Part shown: positions 17,049 to 23,947 of the stretch, piece after piece
Layout: every line of letters begins with the position of its first letter
Position numbering within the stretch: position 1 is the first letter of the stretch
Source: CBDTYW01 sp965364735
Lineage (GTDB): Bacteria > Actinomycetota > Nitriliruptoria > Nitriliruptorales > Nitriliruptoraceae
DNA: 24,677 nucleotides
Assembly (NCBI GenBank): GCA_965364735.1
Contig: CBDTYW010000018.1
Span: 1-24,677, forward strand
Direction: 5' to 3'
Notes under the pieces: model-generated
Database searches by the model: none
The model's input: the letters and a program-made list of their open reading frames with translations, nothing else
Told to the model about the DNA's origin: nothing
Program-made: the position numbers and the translations under genes

Positions 17049-17828
17049 ATGGAGCACGGGTTCGAGACGATCACGTGGGAGGTCGTCGACCACGTCGGCA
17101 CGGTCACGCTGGATCGTCCCCAGAAGTTCAACGCCTTCAACCAGCAGATGTGCGACGAGTTCCGCCGCCTCTGGACGGCGGTCCAGGCAGACGACGACGT
17201 CCACGTGGTGGTGCTGCGCGCCAACGGCGACCGCGCGTTCTGCACCGGCGTCGACGTCGTCGAGGGCGTCGACTGGTCGGACAACCCGTTCGGCGTGACG
17301 GACCCCGGGGAGTTCCTCAGCCCCAAGGCGAACGGGTGCTGGACGCCGGTGATCGCGGCGGTCCACGGCATGGCCGCAGGCGGTGCGTTCTACTGGCTGA
17401 ACGAGGCCGACATCATCATCTGCTCGGACGACACGACGTTCTTCGACCCGCACGTCACCTACGGGATGATCTCCGCCCTCGAGCCCATCGGCCTGGCCCG
17501 CCGCGTGAACCTCGGCGACGTCCTGCGGTGGACGCTGCTCGGGCTCGACGAGCGGATGTCGGCGGACCGGGCGCTGCAGATCGGCCTCGTCACCGAGATC
17601 ACGACGCGCGACGAGCTCTGGTCGCGCGCGCAGCAGCTCGCCGAGAAGATCGCGGCCAAGCCGCCGATCGCGATGCAGGGGACCCTGAAGGCGATCTGGG
17701 AGTCACTCGACCTGCCCCGGACGGCGGCGCTGAAGATGGGCATCATGTACCCGCAGCTCGGCAACGCCCAGGCGATGGCCCAGGTCGACCGTGCCGCCGC
17801 CAAGCCCAGCGGTCACGACGTCCGCTGA
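17049..17828 (+). CDS. Enoyl-CoA hydratase/isomerase (crotonase fold) family protein, catalytic Glu pair not conserved
   Basis: The 259-residue protein has crotonase-fold landmarks: GTVTLDRPQKFNAFN at 17-31, an oxyanion-hole pair FCTGVDV and HGMAAGGAFYW, and the C-terminal helices. It begins at ATG 17049, preceded by AGGGAG 5 nt upstream; an in-frame ATG at 17031 is less well placed. Aligning by eye to rat enoyl-CoA hydratase, the two catalytic glutamates fall on Y115 (GGAFYWL) and H135 (DPHVTYGM). Many crotonase-superfamily members lack these residues and act on other acyl-CoA chemistry, so the substrate is uncertain. It heads a gene cluster with an acyl-CoA dehydrogenase (27 nt later) and an SDR dehydrogenase, consistent with fatty-acid or branched-chain acyl-CoA metabolism. 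Confidence 0.88.
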   Translation: MEHGFETITWEVVDHVGTVTLDRPQKFNAFNQQMCDEFRRLWTAVQADDDVHVVVLRANGDRAFCTGVDVVEGVDWSDNPFGVTDPGEFLSPKANGCWTPVIAAVHGMAAGGAFYWLNEADIIICSDDTTFFDPHVTYGMISALEPIGLARRVNLGDVLRWTLLGLDERMSADRALQIGLVTEITTRDELWSRAQQLAEKIAAKPPIAMQGTLKAIWESLDLPRTAALKMGIMYPQLGNAQAMAQVDRAAAKPSGHDVR

Positions 17829-17855
17829 GCCCGACCGACCAGCGAGGAACCGCCG

Positions 17856-19004
17856 ATGCAGCGCACGATCATGGGCGAGGACCACGAGCTCTTCCGCGCG
17901 TCCGTCAAGGAGTTCTTCGCCCGCGAAGTCATCCCGCACCACGATGGCTGGGAAGACGCGGGTCTCGTCCCGCGCGAGCTCTTCACCAAGGCGGGGGCTG
18001 CCGGCCTGATCGGGATGCAGATCCCCGAGGCGTTCGGCGGAGGCGGCGTCGATGACTTCCGCTTCAACGCGATCGTCGGCGAGGAGGCCGCCGCGGCCGG
18101 GGTCGCCTCGGCAGGCCTGAGCATCACGCTGCACAACGACATCTGTCTGCCGTACTTCCTCGACTTCACCAGCGACGAGTAGAAGCAGCGCTGGCTTCCC
18201 GGCATCGCCTCGGGTGAGCTGATCACCGCGGTCGCGATGACCGAGCCCGGCGCAGGATCGGACCTCGCCGGCATCGCCACGACGGCCGTCCGCGACGGCG
18301 ATCACTACGTCGTCAACGGCTCCAAGACGTTCATCACCAACGGCATCAACGCCGACCTCGTCGTCACCGCGGTCAAGACCGACCCGTCCCAGCGCCACGC
18401 CGGCGTGAGCCTGCTCGTCATCGAGCGAGACATGGAGGGCTTCGAGCGGGGACGGAACCTGAAGAAGATCGGCCTGAAGGCACAGGACACGGCGGAGCTC
18501 TCCTTCACCGACGTCCGCGTGCCGGTCGAGAACCTCCTCGGGGAGGAGGGGCAGGGCTTCCGGATCCTGACCTCCAACCTCGCGCAGGAGCGGCTGTCCA
18601 TCGCGATCACCGGTGTCGCGGCGGCCCGCGCCGCGATCAGCTGGACGCTCGACTACGTCGGCGAGCGGACCGCGTTCGGCACGCCCGTGGGCTCGTTCCA
18701 GAACACCAAGTTCGAGCTCGCTGAGTGCGACGCCCAGGTGACGGTCGCGCAGGAGTTCGTCGACCGCTGCGTCGTCGACCTCAACGCCGGCACGCTCGCC
18801 GTGGCCGACGCCGCGCGCGCCAAGCTCGTCTGTACGCGGCTGCAGAACGACGTCATCGACCGGTGCCTGCAGCTCTTCGGCGGCTACGGATACATGCTCG
18901 AGTACCCGATCGCGAAGGCCTTCGCGGATGCCCGGATCTCGACGATCTACGGCGGCACCAGCGAGGTCATGAAGCTCATCATCGCGAAGGACCTCGGGCT
19001 CTGA
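17856..19004 (+). pseudogene. Acyl-CoA dehydrogenase interrupted by an in-frame TAG
   Basis: The reading frame from ATG 17856 (GAGGA upstream, good spacing) to 19004 would give 382 residues, the normal length for an acyl-CoA dehydrogenase, an FAD enzyme that oxidises acyl-CoA to enoyl-CoA. Family landmarks appear on both sides of the stop: GLIGMQIPEAFGGGG before it; KQRWLPGIASGELITAVAMT, PGAGSD, ERTAFGTPVGSFQ and QLFGGYGYMLEYPIAKAF after it. Codon 109 is TAG (18180-18182), falling in FTSDE*KQRW where family members usually have a Gln, so a single CAG-to-TAG change explains it. Frame is otherwise intact and codon use normal. Restart at ATG 18237 lacks a ribosome site. Separately, the catalytic Glu expected in a T-E-L-Q-N motif is R328, and the alternate position is G366. 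This suggests decay, or a sequencing error for the stop alone. Confidence 0.85.
18180..18182 (+). other. In-frame amber codon interrupting the acyl-CoA dehydrogenase
   Basis: GAC GAG TAG AAG CAG: homologous proteins read D/E-E-Q-K-Q at this point, so TAG replaces a likely CAG. The codons before and after are in the same frame and encode conserved acyl-CoA dehydrogenase sequence. No stem-loop or other recoding signal was evident nearby. Confidence 0.9.
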
Positions 19005-19077
19005 GGCGCCCTCGTCCGGGACCGCTGCTGGAGTAGGGTCCGCGCCAGCCCGCGCACCCGACCAGGACGCCTCTGAC

Positions 19078-19845
19078 ATGGACATCGCAGGACGCACGGC
19101 ACTCGTCACCGGGGGAGCCTCGGGGCTCGGCAACGCGACGGCCCGCGGGATCGTCGCGGCCGGCGGCCACGTCGTCATGCTCGACCTTCCGGGCTCCGAC
19201 GGGCCCGCTCAGGCCGAGGAGCTGGGGGCGAACGCTCGCTTCGCGCCGGCCGACGTCACCGACGCGCACCAGGTCGCCGACGCGGTCGCGCTGGCCGTCA
19301 GCGCGTTCGGGGGCCTGCACGTCGCGGTCAACTGCGCCGGCATCGCCCCGGCCCAGCGCACCGTCGGGCGCAAGGGTCCGCACGATCTCGACGTGTTCCG
19401 CCGCGTTGTCGAGATCAACCTGATCGGCACGTTCAACGTCGTCCGGCTGGCGGCCGAGCAGATGGCGCTGCAGGAGCCCGACGAGGGTGGCGAGCGCGGC
19501 GTGATCGTCAACACCGCGTCCATCGCGGCGTTCGACGGCCAGGTCGGCCAGGCCGCCTACGCGGCGTCCAAGGGCGGTGTCGTCGGCCTCACCCTGCCGG
19601 TTGCCCGCGACCTCGCCCGCAACGCGATCCGGGTCGTCACGATCGCTCCCGGAACGTTCGACACCCCGATGCTCGCCGGCCTGCCCGACGAGGCACGGGA
19701 GGGACTCGCCGTGGACATCCCGCACCCGCACCGACTCGGCGACCCCGCGGAGTTCGGGCTGCTGGTGCGTCAGATCGTCGCCAACCCGTACCTCAACGGT
19801 GAGGTCATCCGCCTCGACGGAGCTTTGCGGATGCAGGCACGATGA
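19078..19845 (+). CDS. Short-chain dehydrogenase/reductase, 3-hydroxyacyl-CoA dehydrogenase type 2-like
   Basis: This 255-residue SDR has the cofactor motif TGGASGLG (11-18), D61 in the adenine-site region (ADVTD), NCAG at 85-88, active-site N114, S148 and Y161-x3-K165 (YAASKGG). Length, the D-L-P region after beta 2, and the C-terminus (PYLNGEVIRLDGALRM) are like bacterial HSD10-type proteins that oxidise 3-hydroxyacyl-CoA with NAD. That role fits a cluster with a hydratase-like and an acyl-CoA dehydrogenase gene. An AGGA lies 10 nt before ATG 19078; a -10-like TAGGGT at 19034-19039 in the 73-bp gap is a weak hint of an internal promoter. The stop overlaps the cyclase start (ATGA), so the two are probably co-translated. 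Confidence 0.93.
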   Translation: MDIAGRTALVTGGASGLGNATARGIVAAGGHVVMLDLPGSDGPAQAEELGANARFAPADVTDAHQVADAVALAVSAFGGLHVAVNCAGIAPAQRTVGRKGPHDLDVFRRVVEINLIGTFNVVRLAAEQMALQEPDEGGERGVIVNTASIAAFDGQVGQAAYAASKGGVVGLTLPVARDLARNAIRVVTIAPGTFDTPMLAGLPDEAREGLAVDIPHPHRLGDPAEFGLLVRQIVANPYLNGEVIRLDGALRMQAR

Positions 19846-21020
19846 TCCGCGACGGTGACTCCAGAGGCCGCGATGGACGGGCCCACGCGGCGAGCCCGGA
19901 AGAGCTGCCGCGTCAGGTCCAGCGCCGTCTGGCCGAGGCGGTCGTCCTCCCGACGGCCGTCGAGGATCAGCTCGACGTCGTCGACGCGCTCGTCGAGCTC
20001 GGCCTTGACCGGGTGGCGGCGATGGCCGCCGTGGAGCAGGACCGGGTTCCGTTGGTCCTCCTCGACGAGCTGCTCGGCGCCAGCGACGAATCCCTGACGT
20101 TGGAGCAGATGGCCGACGCCGTCGGCGTGCCGTTCTCGGTGCTGTCCGAGATCCGTCAGGCGATGGGCTTCGCCGCCGGGCTCGGTTTGACGCAGGACGA
20201 TCGTCGTTGGGCAGAGCTCACCGCCTCGCTGCTCAGCCAGTTCACTCCCGAGAGCGTGATCCGGGCCACCCGAGGCCGGGCGACCGGGCTCTCCGCGGTC
20301 GTTGCCAGCGATCTCATGTTGCTGAGGGAGGAGATCGTGCTGCCGTTGCGTCAGCGGGGTGTGGGTGACCTCACCGTGGCGGTGGCGCTGGCCGAGGCTG
20401 CCGCTCCGCTCGAGGCCGTCGCTCGAGAGATGGTGGGGATCGGCTACGTCCAGACGCTGCGCCACGTGCTGGGCTCGGAGCTCGCGGCCACGATCGTCCG
20501 TAGCCGGGTCACGGAGGTGACCCTCGCGGTCGGGTTCGTCGACCTCGTCGGCTACACCGCCATGTCCGCGCGGATCGGTCAGGACGATCTCCAGGACGTG
20601 CTCGACGCGTTCGAGTCGCGAGCCGTCGAGCTGGTCTCCGCGAACAAGGAGGTCGCGATCGTCAAGTTCCTCGGCGACGCCGTGATGCTGATCTCGGCGG
20701 ATCCGCTGGAGCTCGCGCGCGTCATGCTCGACTTCACCACGGAGGTCGAGGCGCTCGCGGACTCACCGGTGCGCGGCGGGATGTCCCACGGACCCGTGCT
20801 GGTCCGTGAAGGTGACTACTACGGCAGCCCGGTGAACACCGCGGCGCGGCTGACGGACCTCGCACGCACCTGGGGGCTGCTCGCGGACGAGTCCCTCGAC
20901 GTCACCCTCGGGGCGCGGTTCACGACCCGCAGGATGCGTTCGACGCGCCTGCGTGGGCTTCCGACGCAACGGCCGGTCGCGCTGCTCGGCCTGCGGGAGG
21001 ACGTGTGGGCCGATGGGTGA
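19842..21020 (+). CDS. Class III adenylate/guanylate cyclase with N-terminal regulatory region
   Basis: The cyclase makes a cyclic nucleotide second messenger; residues favour cAMP. In the 392-residue protein the first 220 residues are an Ala/Leu-rich helical region resembling the regulatory part of actinobacterial cyclases (PESVIRATRGRATGLSAVVA, then APLEAVAREMVGIGYVQTLR). The catalytic domain follows: first metal Asp D234 in VGFVDLVGYTAMS, adenine-type Lys K275 and second metal Asp D279 in VKFLGDAVM, D325 in EGDYYGSPVNTAARL, and transition-state N332 and R336. No transmembrane helix is evident. All catalytic positions appear intact, so it should be active, presumably as a dimer. The start overlaps the SDR stop (ATGA), tying cyclic nucleotide production to a fatty-acid gene cluster. 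It ends 9 bp from the convergent thermonuclease gene. Confidence 0.92.
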   Translation: MIRDGDSRGRDGRAHAASPEELPRQVQRRLAEAVVLPTAVEDQLDVVDALVELGLDRVAAMAAVEQDRVPLVLLDELLGASDESLTLEQMADAVGVPFSVLSEIRQAMGFAAGLGLTQDDRRWAELTASLLSQFTPESVIRATRGRATGLSAVVASDLMLLREEIVLPLRQRGVGDLTVAVALAEAAAPLEAVAREMVGIGYVQTLRHVLGSELAATIVRSRVTEVTLAVGFVDLVGYTAMSARIGQDDLQDVLDAFESRAVELVSANKEVAIVKFLGDAVMLISADPLELARVMLDFTTEVEALADSPVRGGMSHGPVLVREGDYYGSPVNTAARLTDLARTWGLLADESLDVTLGARFTTRRMRSTRLRGLPTQRPVALLGLREDVWADG

Positions 21021-21029
21021 CCGCATCGG

Positions 21030-21608
21030 TCAGCAGAGGCCCCAGATGCCCACGCCCGCATCCTTCGCGGCTGCTTCGCGTGCCCGGATCTGGACCTCGT
21101 AGCCGTCGTTGGGCTCGAACAGGACGACGCGCGCCATGCCTTGGTCGACGAGGGCTCCGTTGATCCAGATGCCGTCGGTCGTCCAGAGGTGGACGAGGTC
21201 GCGCCCGAAGCGGTCGATGTGCTCCACGTCATGACGCGCCCACAGCGTGGAGCCGCGGGGCGCGAGGGCGAGCAGCGCCTCCGTGGCCTGATCCGCAAGA
21301 CACTCGCCGACCTGGCCTTCCTTCGACGTCTCCGGCGTGTCGATGCGCAGCAGGCGCAGCGAGATGTCGTCGCCCTGCTCGAGCGATGAGTCGGGAACCG
21401 AGAGCACCTTCGCCTGGATGGTGTCGCCGTCGGTGACCCAGCGAACCTCGACGCGGAAGGCGTCGAACGGAACGCCCGGATCGATGTCCTCGATGGTCGC
21501 TTGACCGAGATCTTGCCGGTCAAGGACCGTGCAGCCGCCCAACGTCACGCCTGCGGCCACCGCGACGAGTCGTCGGAGCAGCAGAGAACGCGCGGTGCGC
21601 GCGCTCAC
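21030..21608 (-). CDS. Thermonuclease (SNase-like) lipoprotein
   Basis: This 192-residue protein carries the staphylococcal nuclease fold, a calcium-dependent enzyme cleaving DNA and RNA. Catalytic elements are present: VTDGDTIQAKV (metal-binding Asp), LLRIDTPET (Arg, Asp and the general-base Glu) and DRFGRDL (second Arg). It starts with a signal peptide (SARTARSLLLRRLVAVAAGVTL) ending in GGC, a lipobox-like site, so it is likely lipidated and held outside the membrane. GTG 21608 is the start: it overlaps the TGA of the upstream small membrane-protein gene and gives a complete signal sequence, whereas the frame is open further to 21869 with low-quality, Arg/His-rich residues. Translational coupling with the upstream gene is likely. 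Confidence 0.92.
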   Translation of the reverse strand: MSARTARSLLLRRLVAVAAGVTLGGCTVLDRQDLGQATIEDIDPGVPFDAFRVEVRWVTDGDTIQAKVLSVPDSSLEQGDDISLRLLRIDTPETSKEGQVGECLADQATEALLALAPRGSTLWARHDVEHIDRFGRDLVHLWTTDGIWINGALVDQGMARVVLFEPNDGYEVQIRAREAAAKDAGVGIWGLC

Positions 21609-21844
21609 CGGGTCTCGTGGTGATCGAGCGCCGCAGCAGGGATGGGGGTCATGCGACGGACCGCGGTCGTGGCATCGTCCGATGACGTGCCGATGGCCCC
21701 AAGCAGCAGGAACAGGGCTCCGATGACCAACATGACCTTGGCGGCGGTCTTGACCATCTTCAGGGCAAGCCACAGCGCCACGCCGGCCCCGATGACGAGG
21801 AACAGCGTGGGGATCCCCTCGAGGAGGTCGGCGATGGGGTCCAC
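21605..21844 (-). CDS. Small two-helix membrane protein
   Basis: A 79-residue protein with two predicted membrane helices (LFLVIGAGVALWLALKMV and MLVIGALFLLLGAIG) and a short polar tail (SSDDATTAVRRMTP). I do not recognise a family. The GTG start has GGAG 6 nt upstream, and its stop overlaps the start of the thermonuclease lipoprotein (GTGA). The pair may therefore act together at the membrane, though this is only suggested by coupling. It is divergent from the SpoIID-CWB2 gene. A TAGAAT -10-like element lies at 21872-21877 (minus strand) upstream. Confidence 0.75.
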   Translation of the reverse strand: MDPIADLLEGIPTLFLVIGAGVALWLALKMVKTAAKVMLVIGALFLLLGAIGTSSDDATTAVRRMTPIPAAALDHHETR

Positions 21845-21871
21845 GTGGGGCTCCGGGTCTGGTGCTCATCT

Positions 21872-21877
21872 ATTCTA
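21872..21877 (-). promoter_or_regulatory. Possible -10 box of the small membrane protein/thermonuclease operon
   Basis: On the minus strand TAGAAT reads close to a -10 consensus, about 28 bp before the GTG. A GTGACA 19 nt further upstream could serve as -35, and it lies in the 14-bp palindrome at 21896-21909. The AT-rich patch is unusual in this GC-rich sequence, but spacing is one or two bases long. Confidence 0.4.
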
Positions 21878-21895
21878 GTGGTCCGCCCGCGGGGG

Positions 21896-21909
21896 CTGTC
21901 ACGTGACAG
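21896..21909. promoter_or_regulatory. 14-bp perfect palindrome, possible operator in the divergent promoter region
   Basis: CTGTCACGTGACAG reads identically on both strands and lies between the divergent small membrane-protein/thermonuclease and SpoIID-CWB2 genes. It overlaps the GTGACA that could be the -35 of the minus-strand promoter, so a dimeric protein binding there could repress one or both genes. No regulator is identifiable in the window. Confidence 0.45.
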
Positions 21910-21977
21910 ACGTCCTGTTGGCCACCGACCACGCCGCGCTCCCTGCTCGCGCGACGCACCGGACCGAAGAGGCCTCC

Positions 21978-23918
21978 ATGCCCCCCGTTTCCGTCGCGCC
22001 CACGCGCACGCCATCCCATCTGCGCGCCTTGGTCGCGCTCGTGGCGATGGTCGCGTCGGTCCTGCTCGGGGGCGCACGCCCCGCCGCCGCCGATGCCGTC
22101 CAGCAGTCGCCGCCGGAGACCATCACGATCTGCCGCTCCTCGGGTGCCGTCGAGACCGTCGCGTTCAAGGACTACGTCAAGACGGTGCTGCCGCGCGAGT
22201 TCACCTCGTCGTGGGGCGACGAGGCGCTGAAGGCGGGGGCGATCGCCATCCGCAGCTACGCGTGGTACTGGCTGGACAACCCGGACCGTCGTCTCTCCGG
22301 CCGCTGCGACATCGGTGACACCCAGCGCTACCAAGTCTACAAGCCCGAGGACCGGAAGAACCCGCCGACCGCGCGGACCGATGCCGCGGTCGAGGCCATC
22401 TGGCATGTGCGCCTCGAGAACGTCGCGACGGACGAGCCGCTCTTCTCCCAGTACTGCAACTGCTCGTCGCACCCGTCCGGGCGTTCGATGCACCAGATCG
22501 ACGCGCGCAACCGGGCCGCCCGGGGTGAGACGTGGCGTCAGATCATCACGTACGCGTACCGCGGGATGAACTACCGGATCGAGGACTGGCGGGACCCGTT
22601 CAGCCTCAGCTTCCCAGCTTGGACCCAGCCGACCGACGGCCAGCACGTCCGGGTCGACGTTGCCGGGGTCGCCGATGGCGACGGGCGAGTCTCCGGCCGC
22701 CTCTACGCGTACTGCTCGATCGGTGGTCGTGCGACGTGGCACGAGGTCGGCGACTCGAACGTCAACGGGGGCCAGCTGAGCTTCCCGACCGCCCAGCTGC
22801 AGGCATGTGCCGAGGACGAGATCCGCGTCGATGCGCATCTGCTCGTGCGTGGCACCGTCACCCGCATCGAGGTCGGTCGTGTGTGGCGTCCCTGGACCAG
22901 CGACGCCGAACGTGACGTCGACCGCATCGCGGACACCGACGACGCGATCAAGGGCGCGATCCAGGTCAGCCAGGCGATCTTCGACGACGGTGACGCGCGG
23001 ACCCTCGTCGAGCCGTTCGAGATCGCGGTGGACACCACCGCCACGGGCACCTATGCCCGCACCGCGATCATCGCGCGCAGCGACGTCTTCGCCGATGCGC
23101 TCAGCGCGACCGGCCTGGCAGGCGCCACCGCCCCGATCCTGCTCAACCGCGGGGGAGCGGACCAGCCGCTCGACGCGCGCGTTCGCATCGAGCTCGAGCG
23201 GCTCCTCCCGTCCGGAGCTGGCGTGCACGTCGTCGGCGGCCCAAGCGCCATCGGTGAGCAGGTCGTCGCGGACCTCGAGGAGGCCGGCTTCACCGTGCTG
23301 CGACACGCCGGCAGCTCCCGGATCGAGACCTCGCTGATCATCGCGGACCAGATCGTCGCGGAGTTCGGCGCGCCCGACGCGGTGCTGGTCGCTCGCGCCT
23401 ACCCGGACGGTTCCGCTGGCTGGGCCGACGCGACGACCGGCGGTGCCTTCGCGGCGACGCAGCACTGGCCGGTCCTGCTGACCCCGCCCGACGCCATGTC
23501 CGCTGAGGTCGTCGCCTGGGCCGAGACCGCCGGCGTCGGGGAAGCCATCCTGCTCGGCGGGACCGCTGCGGTCCCCGCCGACGCCGAGGACGCCTTCGCC
23601 ATGACCGTCACGCGCGTCGCGGGCGAGAACCGGTCCGGGACCGCGGTTGCGATCGCCGAGCAGCTGTGGTCGCGCGACGTCGCGCCGAAGATCACGGCGA
23701 CCATTCTCGTGGACCTGTACGACACTCGGGACTGGACGTTCGCGCTCACGGGTGCGGTGTACGCCGCGCACGTCGGCGCCCCACAGGTCGCGACGCGCAG
23801 CCTGGTTCCTGCCGCCACCACGGGTGCGTTCCTCGACTCCCAGCCGGGCCTGCCGGTGGTGCTGCTCGGCGGCTCCGGCGTCATCCCGAGGCGCATCGAT
23901 GACGACGTTGCCGGCTGA
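21978..23918 (+). CDS. Secreted SpoIID-domain protein with three CWB2 repeats
   Basis: This 646-residue protein starts at ATG 21978 with AAGAGG 5 nt upstream. A signal peptide (LRALVALVAMVASVLLGG, then ARPAAADA) precedes a SpoIID domain (about 45-195), the peptidoglycan lytic transglycosylase fold that removes stem-free glycan. Signature pieces are FKDYVKTVLPREF (the catalytic Glu would be in PREF), EALKAGAIAIRSYAWYW and later LFSQYCNCSS/GRSMHQIDARN. A beta-rich linker (about 210-300) follows, then three CWB2 modules from about 315 to the end (VDRIADTDDAIKGAIQVSQ, then HVVGGPSAIGEQV; RIETS with ILLGGTAAV; and VAGENRSGTAVAIAEQ with VLLGGSGVI). CWB2 likely holds the enzyme at the cell wall. SpoIID-CWB2 architecture in a non-endospore former suggests wall remodelling rather than sporulation. 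Confidence 0.92.
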   Translation: MPPVSVAPTRTPSHLRALVALVAMVASVLLGGARPAAADAVQQSPPETITICRSSGAVETVAFKDYVKTVLPREFTSSWGDEALKAGAIAIRSYAWYWLDNPDRRLSGRCDIGDTQRYQVYKPEDRKNPPTARTDAAVEAIWHVRLENVATDEPLFSQYCNCSSHPSGRSMHQIDARNRAARGETWRQIITYAYRGMNYRIEDWRDPFSLSFPAWTQPTDGQHVRVDVAGVADGDGRVSGRLYAYCSIGGRATWHEVGDSNVNGGQLSFPTAQLQACAEDEIRVDAHLLVRGTVTRIEVGRVWRPWTSDAERDVDRIADTDDAIKGAIQVSQAIFDDGDARTLVEPFEIAVDTTATGTYARTAIIARSDVFADALSATGLAGATAPILLNRGGADQPLDARVRIELERLLPSGAGVHVVGGPSAIGEQVVADLEEAGFTVLRHAGSSRIETSLIIADQIVAEFGAPDAVLVARAYPDGSAGWADATTGGAFAATQHWPVLLTPPDAMSAEVVAWAETAGVGEAILLGGTAAVPADAEDAFAMTVTRVAGENRSGTAVAIAEQLWSRDVAPKITATILVDLYDTRDWTFALTGAVYAAHVGAPQVATRSLVPAATTGAFLDSQPGLPVVLLGGSGVIPRRIDDDVAG

Positions 23919-23947
23919 CCCGCCCAGGACTCCCCGAAGGACCCATC

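Noticed and set aside
18180..18182. Pyrrolysine or selenocysteine-type recoding at the TAG
   Set aside because: No recoding element or supporting gene is seen in the window, and the expected residue is an ordinary Gln. Mutation or error is simpler.
21870..23771. 633-codon open frame on the minus strand opposite the SpoIID-CWB2 gene
   Set aside because: Shadow of a gene with strong domain evidence; no ribosome site and no recognisable domain.
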